Positions 21,974-32,483 of a DNA stretch of 64,000 bases are shown here, in pieces. Made by a program: the position numbers and the translations under genes. The notes under the pieces are model-generated. The model saw only the letters and a program-made list of their open reading frames with translations, was not told the origin of the DNA and did not search any database. Within the stretch, counting starts at the first letter, position 1. Every line of letters starts with the position of its first letter. Origin of the DNA: Cycas panzhihuaensis (taxonomy: Eukaryota > Cycadophyta); assembly GCA_023213395.1 (NCBI GenBank), contig CM041465.1, positions 27,411,741 through 27,475,740 on the forward strand, written 5' to 3'.

Positions 21974-24555
21974 ATGTAGCTCATGCATAGGTAGATGAAC
22001 ATTGTCAAAGGTCCAATAGATGGTGCTAGGTTATGTTGGCTTACCCTTAGTAGATTGGTGCAAGTGTAGTGGGATCCCTACAAAATAGCCATAGTGGTGC
22101 AAGTGATTGTTGGAGGATCCCAAGAGCCTTCTATATTTGTTTACAAGTATTCTAAGCTATATGGAGGTATGTGGACAAGTTTTGACTCCATTGCCAGCCG
22201 TGAGAGTGTTGTTTGAGCCTACTAAAGGTGCCAGATCCCCATTTGATGATGCCACTAAGTTTAGATGCCTTAGAGATGGTTGCTAGCCCTCTATTGCCAA
22301 TGGGAGAGCATAGAAAACCTAGTAGTCCATTGCAATGCCGTGAAGACAATATTACGATTAATATCATAAGGCATACTTAGTATATTTATTACCTAGTTGA
22401 TTTTAGGGTTTGAATAAATATATTTGGTGGCCAGTGATAAATATAAGGTGCTAAGAGGTATGGTTATATAATATGGATGTCCTTTAGTATATTTATGTCA
22501 CTATTGCTTCTATCCTGCCTAGATACTGTATGGTTATTAAATCACTATGTGAAGATTAAGTCACCCATTTGTTGGTTTGTGATGATAGTCATACTATTTT
22601 CTAGTCTAACTTCTAATGTGAACCCATGATAATTATCATAACCTTTCATTTTGGTAGCCACATTTTTCTGTCTGTGCATTGTGCATGATAATTATTTACA
22701 GTTCACAATGATTACAATGGTCATATCTACATTTGTATTTACATCCATTGTCCACCATGATAAATATATCGTATGATAATTTTTACAAATTTGACATTTC
22801 AATTGTGTCGATTGATGTTATTGAATTTGTTCTCATCTAATCATGGCCATTTATAATTTAGTTCACCATCTATATTTGTGTTGCCATGATGATTATAGTC
22901 GCTTGTGTATATATATTATTGCCAATTATCTACGTGATGATTTTCTTCGCCCATTTTATATTGATCTCTATTCATCTGTAATATTTATGATACCTATTTT
23001 GGAGTCGCCCTTTATATATTCGTTATTTGGTTTATTGTATGGCTATTTATTGAGCCATACTATATTAATATATATCCATATAATGATATTCTACATCACC
23101 TAGCCGTGAATATTGGCATCATCTGTATAATTTTTTGCTGTCATGTTATCACCTCTAATTTTGAATCTGTAGTGATGATATAGTTGCAAGCAGTATATAT
23201 TTCACACAACCATGTTGATGTATAATGAAGTCACCTATATCATCATGTATCCCTAACATAGATAGTATGTTTGCCTTTTACCTGTCACCTGCGACTGGTA
23301 TATTGAGTCACCTATATGAATATTATGGGTAGTATTGTGATATCGCCCAGTATTTAATTTATCAATGGGTGATGTTTTATAGGTTTCAACACCTTTTGAT
23401 GGTTGTTAAATTATTTATAATGATTTAGTAATATGGATATGCCTTTAATCAAGTTAGCTATACCTTAATATATGGATTAATGTATGTTTTCATTATTCCT
23501 TTCAAAGGTTAAGGTACATTATATGGTTCTTTATCACTTTGATTTAATGGCATGCATAAGATTATAATATATGAGGCATGAATAAGGCATGGTGACATAT
23601 GGTGTATTAGTGACTTTGAGGCCTTATATTTGTTCTCTTGCATGTGATTGCACAAGAGCTATTGAGGTGTATTAGCAATGTGATATTTTTGCATGAACTT
23701 TACATAAGAGAGTAAGGAAAATATTATAGATGATTATAGGCTCTCTTGCATGTGTTGTACATGGAAGAATGAGTTGGGTGAAGAGGCAAATGTTGGTTCT
23801 CCTATATGTATTTACATAAGAGAATTGGTATGGCAGTGACATGGAGATATGAGGTGATAATGTGGTACTTGTTGCATGTTTATTACATGGTAAGATTGGG
23901 CAAGAGTTTTATGGGAAAGAGAAGGGCGTAATTGGGTGTGTTTGAGGGCAAGTATGAGGGCGAGACTAGGCAAAGAGTAAGAGCATGAGATACCTTAACT
24001 ATATATTAATATAAAATATGATTCTATTTGAGTGTGGCATAGATCATTGCACAAAGTTCATATTTATATGATTATTCATTGATATAATTGTGGTTTATTC
24101 AGTTATATTTGAGTTCTATTACATCAGATGTATATGAGGTGATGAGGTTCAGAATTTGCTTATATAAGTGGTTATCATTTGATAATGGACCATTATCTTT
24201 TGCTAGTTGGACTGATGGTAGCATGAGGTTTGTGGCCTAATTAATTCTAGTTCAACAAGGGTACATATCCGAATAAGTCTGATGTGGAATCGAGATAGAG
24301 TGTTTGATAAAAATTGAAGTGTAAATAGAAAGGTCTAAGACAAGATACCTTAAAATTAGTGATTCCGTTGTCATGGTATATATAATTGGCTTGAAAGATT
24401 GCATTATAGGTGAGTATCATGATGTAGATGGTGAGGTTGGTATATGTTGTGGTTTGCCTCCCATGTTTTATTGGTAGAATCTATAGCAGACAAGTATGGG
24501 TACCCTTATTGATACTATTTGTAGCATATTTTCCTCTCTTGTTTTGTGTTTGGAT
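21974..24555 (+). other. Element A interior without readable coding
   Basis: AT-rich sequence with short frames only. No gag, protease, integrase or RT motif is recognised. It includes a degenerate repeat array at 23,628-23,905. A may be a non-coding (non-autonomous) derivative or simply very decayed. Confidence 0.5.
23628..23905 (+). repeat. Degenerate tandem repeats, about five units of 50-70 bp
   Basis: The core CTCTTGCATGTG...TACATAAGAGA...TTGG recurs in variant form near 23,635, 23,690, 23,745, 23,800 and 23,870. The units differ in length and sequence. Confidence 0.55.
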
Positions 24556-24560
24556 CAAGT

Positions 24561-24948
24561 TGAAGGAAATAAAATGTAGGAGAATAGGGTATAACATGAA
24601 TCCAATAAACAAAACTCAATAGATCATTGTATCATGAATAAGAATCATTGTATATTTAATCCATTATGATAGAGAAAGCTTTATAAATTTCCCAATATGG
24701 GTGGTGTCTAAAGACACCAGGGTTGCACACCCCTCACTATTTATAATTTTAGGGGAGGAGGAAAACTCCTCGACCCCTGAAATTCAAATTACAATAAAAT
24801 AATACAAACTTAACTTAAATAAAACTTAACTCAAATTAACATAAACTTACCTATACATGTTGAGCACCCACATGTGTAAGTTGAGGAAGATGAGGTGTGC
24901 TCCCTTGGTTGGAAGGTGGGAGTGGAGTGATGACTATTAACTCCAACA
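24561..24948 (-). repeat. Solo LTR H inside element A, 388 bp
   Basis: Plus-strand ends are TGAAGG and CCAACA. Flanks CAAGT (24,556-24,560) and GAAGT (24,949-24,953) match at 4 of 5. On the minus strand it has ATTATAAATAG followed by a CCTGGTGTCTTTAGACACCA hairpin, like the B3 LTR (near 48,880-48,910). No polypurine tract or primer site adjoins it, so it is a solo LTR of a family related to B. Confidence 0.65.
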
Positions 24949-25699
24949 GAAGTCATAAGCATTCCATTTATTTCCTTTGGTTCATTAGAGTGCACACATC
25001 TTAGATGAAGATTACAGTAGCAAGATTGCAAGAGTTTGAAGTCTATGGGTTGTTTAGCTTATAAACAATATGATATGTAAGGGGAAAAGTATTGTGATTA
25101 GTCTAGATATTTAGTTGAAGAGTTTATAATATATCATATTGAGTTTAATTTATTTATAGGTTTTATCCTTCATTACTTCACTTTTTTGAGTCATTATTCA
25201 ATAGATATGGGGGTTTGTTTGCCTAACATTGTTCTTAAGATAGAAGTAAGACCTAGTGACAGATTAATGAGGAGGAGTTTTTAGATGAGTAGATATGGAT
25301 TATAACTCCATGTTCAATTAATAGTTGAAGACCTATAAGATGATGGAATATTGTGGGTCAGCATGCTAGTTAAAGCTGAAGATAGATACTAGTGTTCCAG
25401 TAAGTACAGATTCATGATGGAGAGTTGTATTAAAGCAAAAAAACTAGTTGATTTACAAGTTTAAAAACTTGTTGCAGAGGTGATCTCTAGCAGAGAAGGA
25501 TTAAGGTATGATGAGACATTATGCATCAGTCTCTATGTTTATAGTCCATTTGATCCTTACTTTAGTAACTTTAGATAGTTGGGTATTGTATCGTATCATA
25601 TCAGTGTTCCTTAATGAAGACTTGAAGAGGAAATTCACATGGCTCAAGTGTCTCAACCTCTTGATCTAGTCAAAGGAATATCATTGACTTATATAGACA

Positions 25700-25975
25700 A
25701 AGTGTTAGGTGTAAAGAGAGCTATATGGTTGTAGGTCTATTGTAGTCACATCTAAAGAATTGAGCACATATGAGGCATAGTACCATTACATATGAGTGAA
25801 GATCAGATTAAGGAAGATATAGGTTAAAGATTATCCAAGTGGAGATTGACTTATGGATGTATTCACTAAGCTCAAGTTGAAGATCACTACATCAGTGTTC
25901 ATGCATATTGGGTTCAGTAAGGTTATCCTTGAGAGGGGATTTATTTCCAATGATAATCCTTATTGCCTTATATTT
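25700..25975 (+). pseudogene. Element A C-terminal pol remnant
   Basis: The plus strand reads MDVFTKLKLKITTSVFMHIG near 25,853-25,912, matching the end of copia RNase H where D-I-F-T-K-P-L is usual. An upstream RIEHI trace near 25,755 matches the TKHIE block. Stops and shifts interrupt it. It lies just before the polypurine tract and 3' LTR, the expected position. Confidence 0.6.
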
Positions 25976-25989
25976 ACCTTAAGAGGAGA

Positions 25990-26322
25990 TGTTAGAAAAT
26001 GTATCCATACCACCTAATATAAAGTGGGCCTCCCTATTTTATGCCTAATTATGTGGATGAATATTCTCAATTGTAGTAAGCTGATGATGTAATTTGTAAT
26101 TATATTTGGTAATTTAGATCTATAAATATAGATCAAAGTCTAACTTTATATAATATATGATTTTGTCAAAATGTAAAATATTATCATTTATGGGTTTTTA
26201 CTTGTAAGGGTTTCCCACGGTAATCTAGTGTCCCATGCGATCTGTTCCTGCTTGATATTTGCCTGATGTGAAAGATCCTATCGACCTTGTTTACTTTACT
26301 TGCATTTTTGTATTTTCTAATA
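25990..26322 (+). repeat. 3' LTR of element A
   Basis: 333 bp, TGTTAGAAAATG to TTTCTAATA, preceded by CTTAAGAGGAGA. Its right three-quarters (from 26,085) is repeated at 35,159-35,396, where the end is the unmutated CTAACA. Confidence 0.88.
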
Positions 26323-27937
26323 GGTGTCTACTAACATCCTTCATAGGTTAATGACTGATCTTTTGAGCCCTCCAGGTGACCAGGGTCTTCATTAAAAGGG
26401 GCTTAACCTCATTTATTCAATTTTTTCATCATAAGGAGGTGACCTCATTATTTTGATTATAACTTTTGATCCAAGAGTCAGTTTTTTAAATAACTGGATC
26501 TGTTGGAAATTAGGTTCACTAATCTATATACTAAAGCTATTTTCACTATAATCTAAAGCTATTTTATAGGAGTTTGAGACTTCTAAATTCATCCCTTCTA
26601 TTTGACCTAAGTTTGAGCTCTTTCTCACTATTTTAAGCTATTTCTCAATTCTATCTAAGTACATTTACATTATAATGAGATACTAATTGATCTTTGACTG
26701 GTTTCACTTGATTTTTTTAGGCTCACATATGATTTTTTGTAGTTTCTTTGTGAAATTTAGCCTCTTAAAGGAGAAGAAGATATTTGGATGCCATTTCACA
26801 AACTAGTACCTTCTAAACCATAAATCACTTTATTTTAAAGCTTCTATTTTATTTTTAGCTCATTCTTTTTATTTTACAGCTCATATCAAGCTTGCTTATC
26901 TTATTTAAGGGTCAATTTTCTTCATTTTAAAGCTTATTTTTAAAGATCATTTAAGGATTTTTTTTACACCCTAAATGCTCATATAAAGTGCATTTAGTAC
27001 ATCTTAAAAGCTTATAAATCATTTTTAGATTATTCATTTTATCTTGAATCTCATATTAGGCTCTTTGTGACTTCCTTAAAGGTCGGTTATACATCATTAT
27101 TAAAATATATTTCAAAGTTTAATTAAGGTTGCTTTCTTGCAATTTAAAGTTCACTTAGAGTACATCTTACAACATATTTACAAGCTCATTTAAAGGATAT
27201 TTTATTTTCTTCTCATTTCATACTATTTTTGGGATTATTTGTACCACTTTAAAATCTTACTTATTTCATGTTTATTTTATTCAAAAAATCACATTCATCT
27301 TACATTTATTTCATTTAAAGAGATATATTCCATTTCATTGTCAAGTTACTTTCATTAATTGAATAAAAAGGAACCTTATTTGCTACATAAAACCACAAAT
27401 AAAATATATATTTATATTAAACAAGATAAACTCCCAAACAAACCTCCTATTTTCCAACCTTGTAAGGGGAATAATTAGGACATCCTTATCCTACTCATAT
27501 TGGATGAGAAATGCCATTGTTTATCGGGTGTATTAGGTGGTAGGATAAGGCAAAAAACTTATATTTTTTTAGAGTTTGGAGACCAAGACTAGACCTGGAG
27601 ATGGTAACTATCTTTGGTTGTTAAGTCATCACTGCTAGATCTATTGTTAAACATAAGTCTAATGCAGGTGGGTCAACAAGTTAGGGAGGTCATGTGCCTT
27701 CTTTGTAGCTCATGTACTAAGGTATCTAGAGCTTAGTGCACATGTACTGGTATATTGGGTCCCTAATTTACCACTTGTAAGTAGCTTCCATTAGATAGAA
27801 TAATAACCAAAGGCTTCCTTAGATACTCGTAAACTTAGAGCCTAGCAAACTTCATAAGGAATATGACACATTTCAAAACTTTACTTGGGAAACCTATACC
27901 TTGGGAAACATTTGAATAAAACTTTATTTTAAAAATA
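26323..27937 (+). other. B1 leader, third segment
   Basis: Non-coding sequence before the B1 gag. It is conserved in B2 (35,397-37,012) and, more distantly, on the minus strand upstream of B3 (53,351 to about 54,985). A CCAACCTTG(T)AAGGGGAAT block with CTCATATTGGATGAG downstream is shared by all B leaders seen. No frame is conserved. Confidence 0.75.
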
Positions 27938-30900
27938 ATGGCTAATAGTTTTAGTAACATGATCATTCCCAAATTTGATAAATCAAATTTCTTAAATTAG
28001 AGTAGGAAGATGAGACCCATCCTCATTGCTAAATATATATGGGATATTATTAAGATATGTTACATAGAACTTGGTCAAAATGTAAGTAAAGCAAAAAAAC
28101 AAGTTTTTAAGGAGTATGTAAAGAAAGACAATGAAGCTCTAACTTTGATTTTTTGTGCCTTAGAAGACCATATATTTCTAAGGATTAGTTATACATCTAA
28201 GTTTAAAGAGGTGTAGGACACATTAAGCTCATTTATGAAGGTGTAGCATCATTTAAGCTCTAAACATTGAGGAGTAGATTTAAAAAATTAAGGATAATGC
28301 CTAATGATTCTACCAATGAATTTATAATAAATGTTTAAGATCTTATGAATCAAATGAGATCTCTTGGTAAGACCCTAACTGAACAAAGGGTTATTGAAAG
28401 GATTCTTAAGTGTGTTAGTGAAGTGAAGAGATTTAAAATAGTAACAACAAGCATAGAAGTCTCAGAAGACCTAAGTATCTTAAAGATTGCATAATTGAGT
28501 GCCATGTTAATGGTAGTTGAAGAGAAGAAGAGCTCAAATGAATCTTTAAAATATACATTTACAACTAAGATAAGGATCAAGTTAAATTCCTAAGCTAAAA
28601 GTTTAAGATCTAGGAACTAATCCCCAAGGGAGAGAGATAGAAATCCTAGATAAGAGACACATCAAGAACATCAACCAAAACACTAATCTCCCTACCAAAG
28701 AAATCAAGGAGTAAATTAAAGATATCCTAGCTAACAAAGATATCAAAGTCAAGAGAGACATCAAGAAGTAAACCAATATTTCCAAAGTTACCAAGGTCAT
28801 ACCAACTTTCAAAGGCCCAACTTTAATCATCCTAATAATAGACAAAGGGATAATCAAAGTCAATACTTGGAAAGAGGAAGAACATCCTCCATTGATAGAA
28901 TAAATACTATAAGCAAGAGTCTTAGCCAAAGAGGAACGAATATGATTTATTGTATATTTTACTATAAAGTTGGTCATACTAAGGATAGGTGCTTTGCTAT
29001 AAGGGTTAGTGCTAATACAGTTGTTGAAATTAGAGAGACTAATCATCTATTCATATCAAGTTTTATCGTACATGAGATGGAAGATGATTATTAATATATT
29101 GACTTGGGTTTCTCTACATGCATGACTCATAAAGAAGAAATATTTCAAACCATTGTCAGGACTAAAAAAAAGCTTAATCATGTTTGGAGATGATACCTCA
29201 TATGAATATATTAGAAGGGGCAAAGTTATCATCATGAGAGATTTAGGTGAACATAGATATCTTAATGAAGTTCTACATGTTCTAGCTCTAAAAAAAATCT
29301 TTTATCAGTAGGACAGATAATGAAGTAGGATTATAAGGTTATATTTGACAATGGTAAATGCACTATTAAGGATAACATGAAGAACAAAGTGGTTGTTGCA
29401 AAAGGAAGAATGACTAAGGATAGAATTTTCAAGCTAGTTTTAACCCCTCAGATAATTATACTTTAAAGATGATAATCAAATTAGATAATGACATGTTGCA
29501 CAAAAGATTTGGCCACCTAAACTATGGAAGCTTAGCTCTTATGAATAAAATGGATATGGTTGAAGGGCTACCACAAATTGAAGCTAATAAGGATATTTGT
29601 GAAAGTTGCCTCCTAGGGAAATGATATAGGGAAAGTTTTTGTAATACAATTTATAGAGAAAAGGGACCACTTCATTTAATCTATGCAGATCTTTGTGGTC
29701 CTATAGATGTCCCATCATTAATTGGTACAAAGTATTTTCTTATATTCATTGATGATTACACAAGAAAAACATATGTCTATTTCCTAAAATTTAAGGTAAA
29801 TATTTTTCAATGCTTTTTAGACTTCAAAACCTTAATGGAAAATTAAAGTAGATACAATATACTCTCCTTTGGATTAGATAATGGGGGAGAGTTCATCTCA
29901 AATGAATTTAATGCCTATTATATATACCATGGTATGAGAAGGTAATACATCAACCCCTACACTCCACAATAAAATGGGATTTCTAAATAGAAAAATTGCA
30001 CCATAGTTAAGATAACTAAGTGCATTCTAAAAGACAAGAAGTTGGGACATGAGTTTTGGATAGGAGCTATCCATACTATAGTCTATCTCCTAAATAAGTG
30101 TACCACTAAGGCCCTTAGTTGGATGACACTTAAAGAAGTATGTACTAGTTATAAACCTAATATTCATCATTTGAGAATCTTTAGATGCCTAGATTTTGTC
30201 CATGCTCTTGAATAAAAGAGGACCAAACTTGATGATAAGAGAATTAAGTGTATATTTATTAGATATAGTGATATTTCTAAATCATATAATATGTATGACC
30301 ACAAAGAAAGAAAGGTCATGGTTAGTAGAGATATTATATTTAAAGAGCATGACTATTATCACTTAGATTATGTTCAAGTTAAAGGTAGGAATATTATGAT
30401 AAACTTTGACTCATCTCCTAGGTCAACATATATGCCACCTATACATGATCCAAAGAAAAATATTAATGTATCAAGACCAAGTGGTGAGGGAACCTCCTCT
30501 TAAACTTAAAGATTTCCCAAATGGGTGCAAAGAATTCATGACTTGGATAATATTTTAGACAATAACTATGACAGAAGACCTACTCATTCATATCAGGTTA
30601 ACTTCATCCTTATGAGTCAAGTAATGGAAGCCCATGAGCCTCATATTTTTGAAGAGGCTAATACTTATGATGAACAAAGGAAATCTATGGAAGAAGAATA
30701 TAACTCTATAGTAAAAAATAACACATGAGAACTCATTGACCTTCCTCCCTATAAAATATTCATTAGAACCAAATGGGTCTATAAGACCAAATTTAAATCT
30801 AATGGACCTATTAATAAACATAAAGCTAGACTTGTTTCCAAAGGATATGCCCAAAGAGAAGGCATAGATTATAGTAAAACATTTACTCTTGTTGCATAGA

Positions 30901-32185
30901 TGGAAAAAATTTGTATGATGTTAAGCCTAACTACCTAAAAGGGTTGGGATGTTCATCAGATGAATGTTAAAAATACATTCCTTAATGGATACATTAAAGA
31001 GGATATATATGTCCAACAACTAAAAGGTTTTGAAGTTATAGGGAAAGAAAATAAAGTGTATAAACTGAAAAAGACACTTTATGGCTTAAAACAAGCACCT
31101 AAAGTATGGTACTATAGGATAGACAAATATTTTAGAGATCAAGGATTTGAAAGAACTTAGATAGATTTGAATTTATACATTAAAATTAAGGGAGATTCTA
31201 TACTAATTATGGAACTTTATGTTGAGGACCTTATCTATATAGTAAATGATTCCCATCTCTCTCAAAAATTTAAAGATGACGTGTAAAGAGTTCAAAATGA
31301 CTAACTTAGGTTGATGCATTACTTCCTAGGATTGGAAGTTTGGTAGGACGATGATGGTATCTTCATCTCTCAAAGAAAATATACCTTGGACATACTCCAA
31401 AAGTTCAAGATGAGTGATTGTAAGGCCTTATCCATACCAGTTAAAATTAGTATTAAACTATCCAAACTTTATGACTCTACACCGATAGATCCTATATTAT
31501 ATAGATAGTTCATTATGAGCCTAATATATTTGAAATCTACATGGCCTGATATAATGCATGCAATTAGTGTTGCATCGAGATTCATGCAAGATCCTAAATC
31601 TTCAGATTAGAAAGTGGCTAAGTATATTCTATAATATCTAAAAGGCATAATAAACTATTGGCTACACTACAAACCTTCACCAAATTTTAGATTCATGAAG
31701 TATATAGATTTTGATTAGAAGGTGACATTGATGATAAAAAATCTACTTCTCGGTGTACACTTAGCTTAGGTTTAGCAACTATTATATAAAGTACTAAAAG
31801 GTAAAATATTGTTTCATTATCTATAGCAAAAGCATAGTATAAAGCAATAATATTAGGTGCATATGAAATAGTGTGGCTTCTTCATCTACTATATGATCTT
31901 TAGTTGGAATAAAATGGTCCTACTAAGATTTGGTATGATAATCAAAGCACTATTCAAATGACACATAATCCATTTTTCCATGGTAGAACTAAACATATTG
32001 AGATGCAACATCATTTCATTTAAGAACTCATCCAATTAGGTGAAATATAGTTGGTGTACTACGGTACAAAAGATTAAGCAACATATATCTTTATAAAGGC
32101 ACTTAGAAAAGTTAAGTTGCATAAATTTAGAGAAAAGCTTGGAGTTACATATAATGAATATTATGGTAGAGAATGTGAGCATTAA
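27938..32185 (+). pseudogene. B1 copia gag-pol polyprotein, full length but broken
   Basis: An ATG at 27,938 opens MANSFSNMIIPKFDKSNFLN, a copia gag start. A knuckle remnant follows (KVGHTKDRCFA, near 28,970; its second Cys is Tyr). The protease site reads DLGFSTCMTH, with the catalytic DSG changed to DLG. Then come GAG-pre-integrase (HKRFGHLNYGSLALM), integrase (LIYADLCGP, LDNGGEF), RT (TKWVYKTKFKSNG, YGLKQAPKVWYY) and RNase H traces, ending KFREKLGVTYNEYYG and a stop inside the LTR. The RT site is YVED (31,218-31,229) instead of YVDD, and the integrase Glu is Lys (29,985-29,987). Many TAG stops occur. The copy cannot have been active in its present form. Confidence 0.9.
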
Positions 32186-32478
32186 TATTTATTACCTTAT
32201 ATTAATGTATGTAAGTGCTTTGGGAGTATGCGAGCCATCCTGGCCATTTTAATCCAACTTCGGTCATCAACAGATAAAGGTATATATTTATTTTTTTATT
32301 TTTTTATTTTTAAAATAATATTAATTGAGGCAAACTCTAGCCTGCCTCCTAACTTATAAATATAAGGGTCATATTAACCTGATATTTTTTAACACCACCA
32401 ATGTTTAGAGATTATGTTAATTTTATTTTATAATATGGATTGATTTATTGAGTTTTCCTCCACTCGCCGTCACCAACA
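32174..32478 (+). repeat. 3' LTR of B1
   Basis: 305 bp, TGTGAGCATTAATA to CACCAACA, followed by target duplication TTAGT. TATA candidate TTATAAATATAAG near 32,352. The last ten or so bases of the pol frame lie inside it. Confidence 0.9.
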
Positions 32479-32483
32479 TTAGT

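Larger units (their letters stand above)
21636..26322 (+). mobile_element. Copia element A with decayed interior
   Basis: LTRs of 326 bp (21,636-21,961) and 333 bp (25,990-26,322) enclose about 4.0 kb. A perfect primer site follows the first, and a purine-rich TTAAGAGGAGA precedes the second. The ends are TGTTAG...CTAACA (mutated to CTAATA at 26,322). Only a C-terminal copia trace is readable inside. It sits in the B1 leader; a clean 5-bp target duplication is not visible, only GGT on both sides. Confidence 0.85.
15822..32478 (+). mobile_element. Copia element B1, interrupted by elements C and A
   Basis: A 5' LTR (15,822-16,094) with primer site and a 3' LTR (32,174-32,478) are flanked by the same five bases, TTAGT (15,817-15,821 and 32,479-32,483). 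This ties together a 16.7-kb span. Removing C with one TTTTC copy, and A, leaves 5' LTR, a non-coding leader of about 2.6 kb, a gag-pol frame and the 3' LTR. The site it entered is the integrase-RT region of D: D coding resumes directly beyond the target duplication. Confidence 0.88.

Noticed and set aside
22843-23103. 86-residue hydrophobic plus-strand frame
   Set aside because: AT-rich DNA gives Leu/Ile/Tyr-rich frames by chance; no homologous block or repeat copy supports it.
28603-29046. Minus-strand 147-residue hydrophobic frame, also at 37,678-38,121
   Set aside because: Present in both duplicates only because they are copies; it mirrors the gag knuckle region of B1/B2 on the other strand.
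30588-30854. Minus-strand frame repeated at 39,655 and, on the plus strand, at 50,419
   Set aside because: Antisense of the conserved copia RT start in B1, B2 and B3, not a separate gene.
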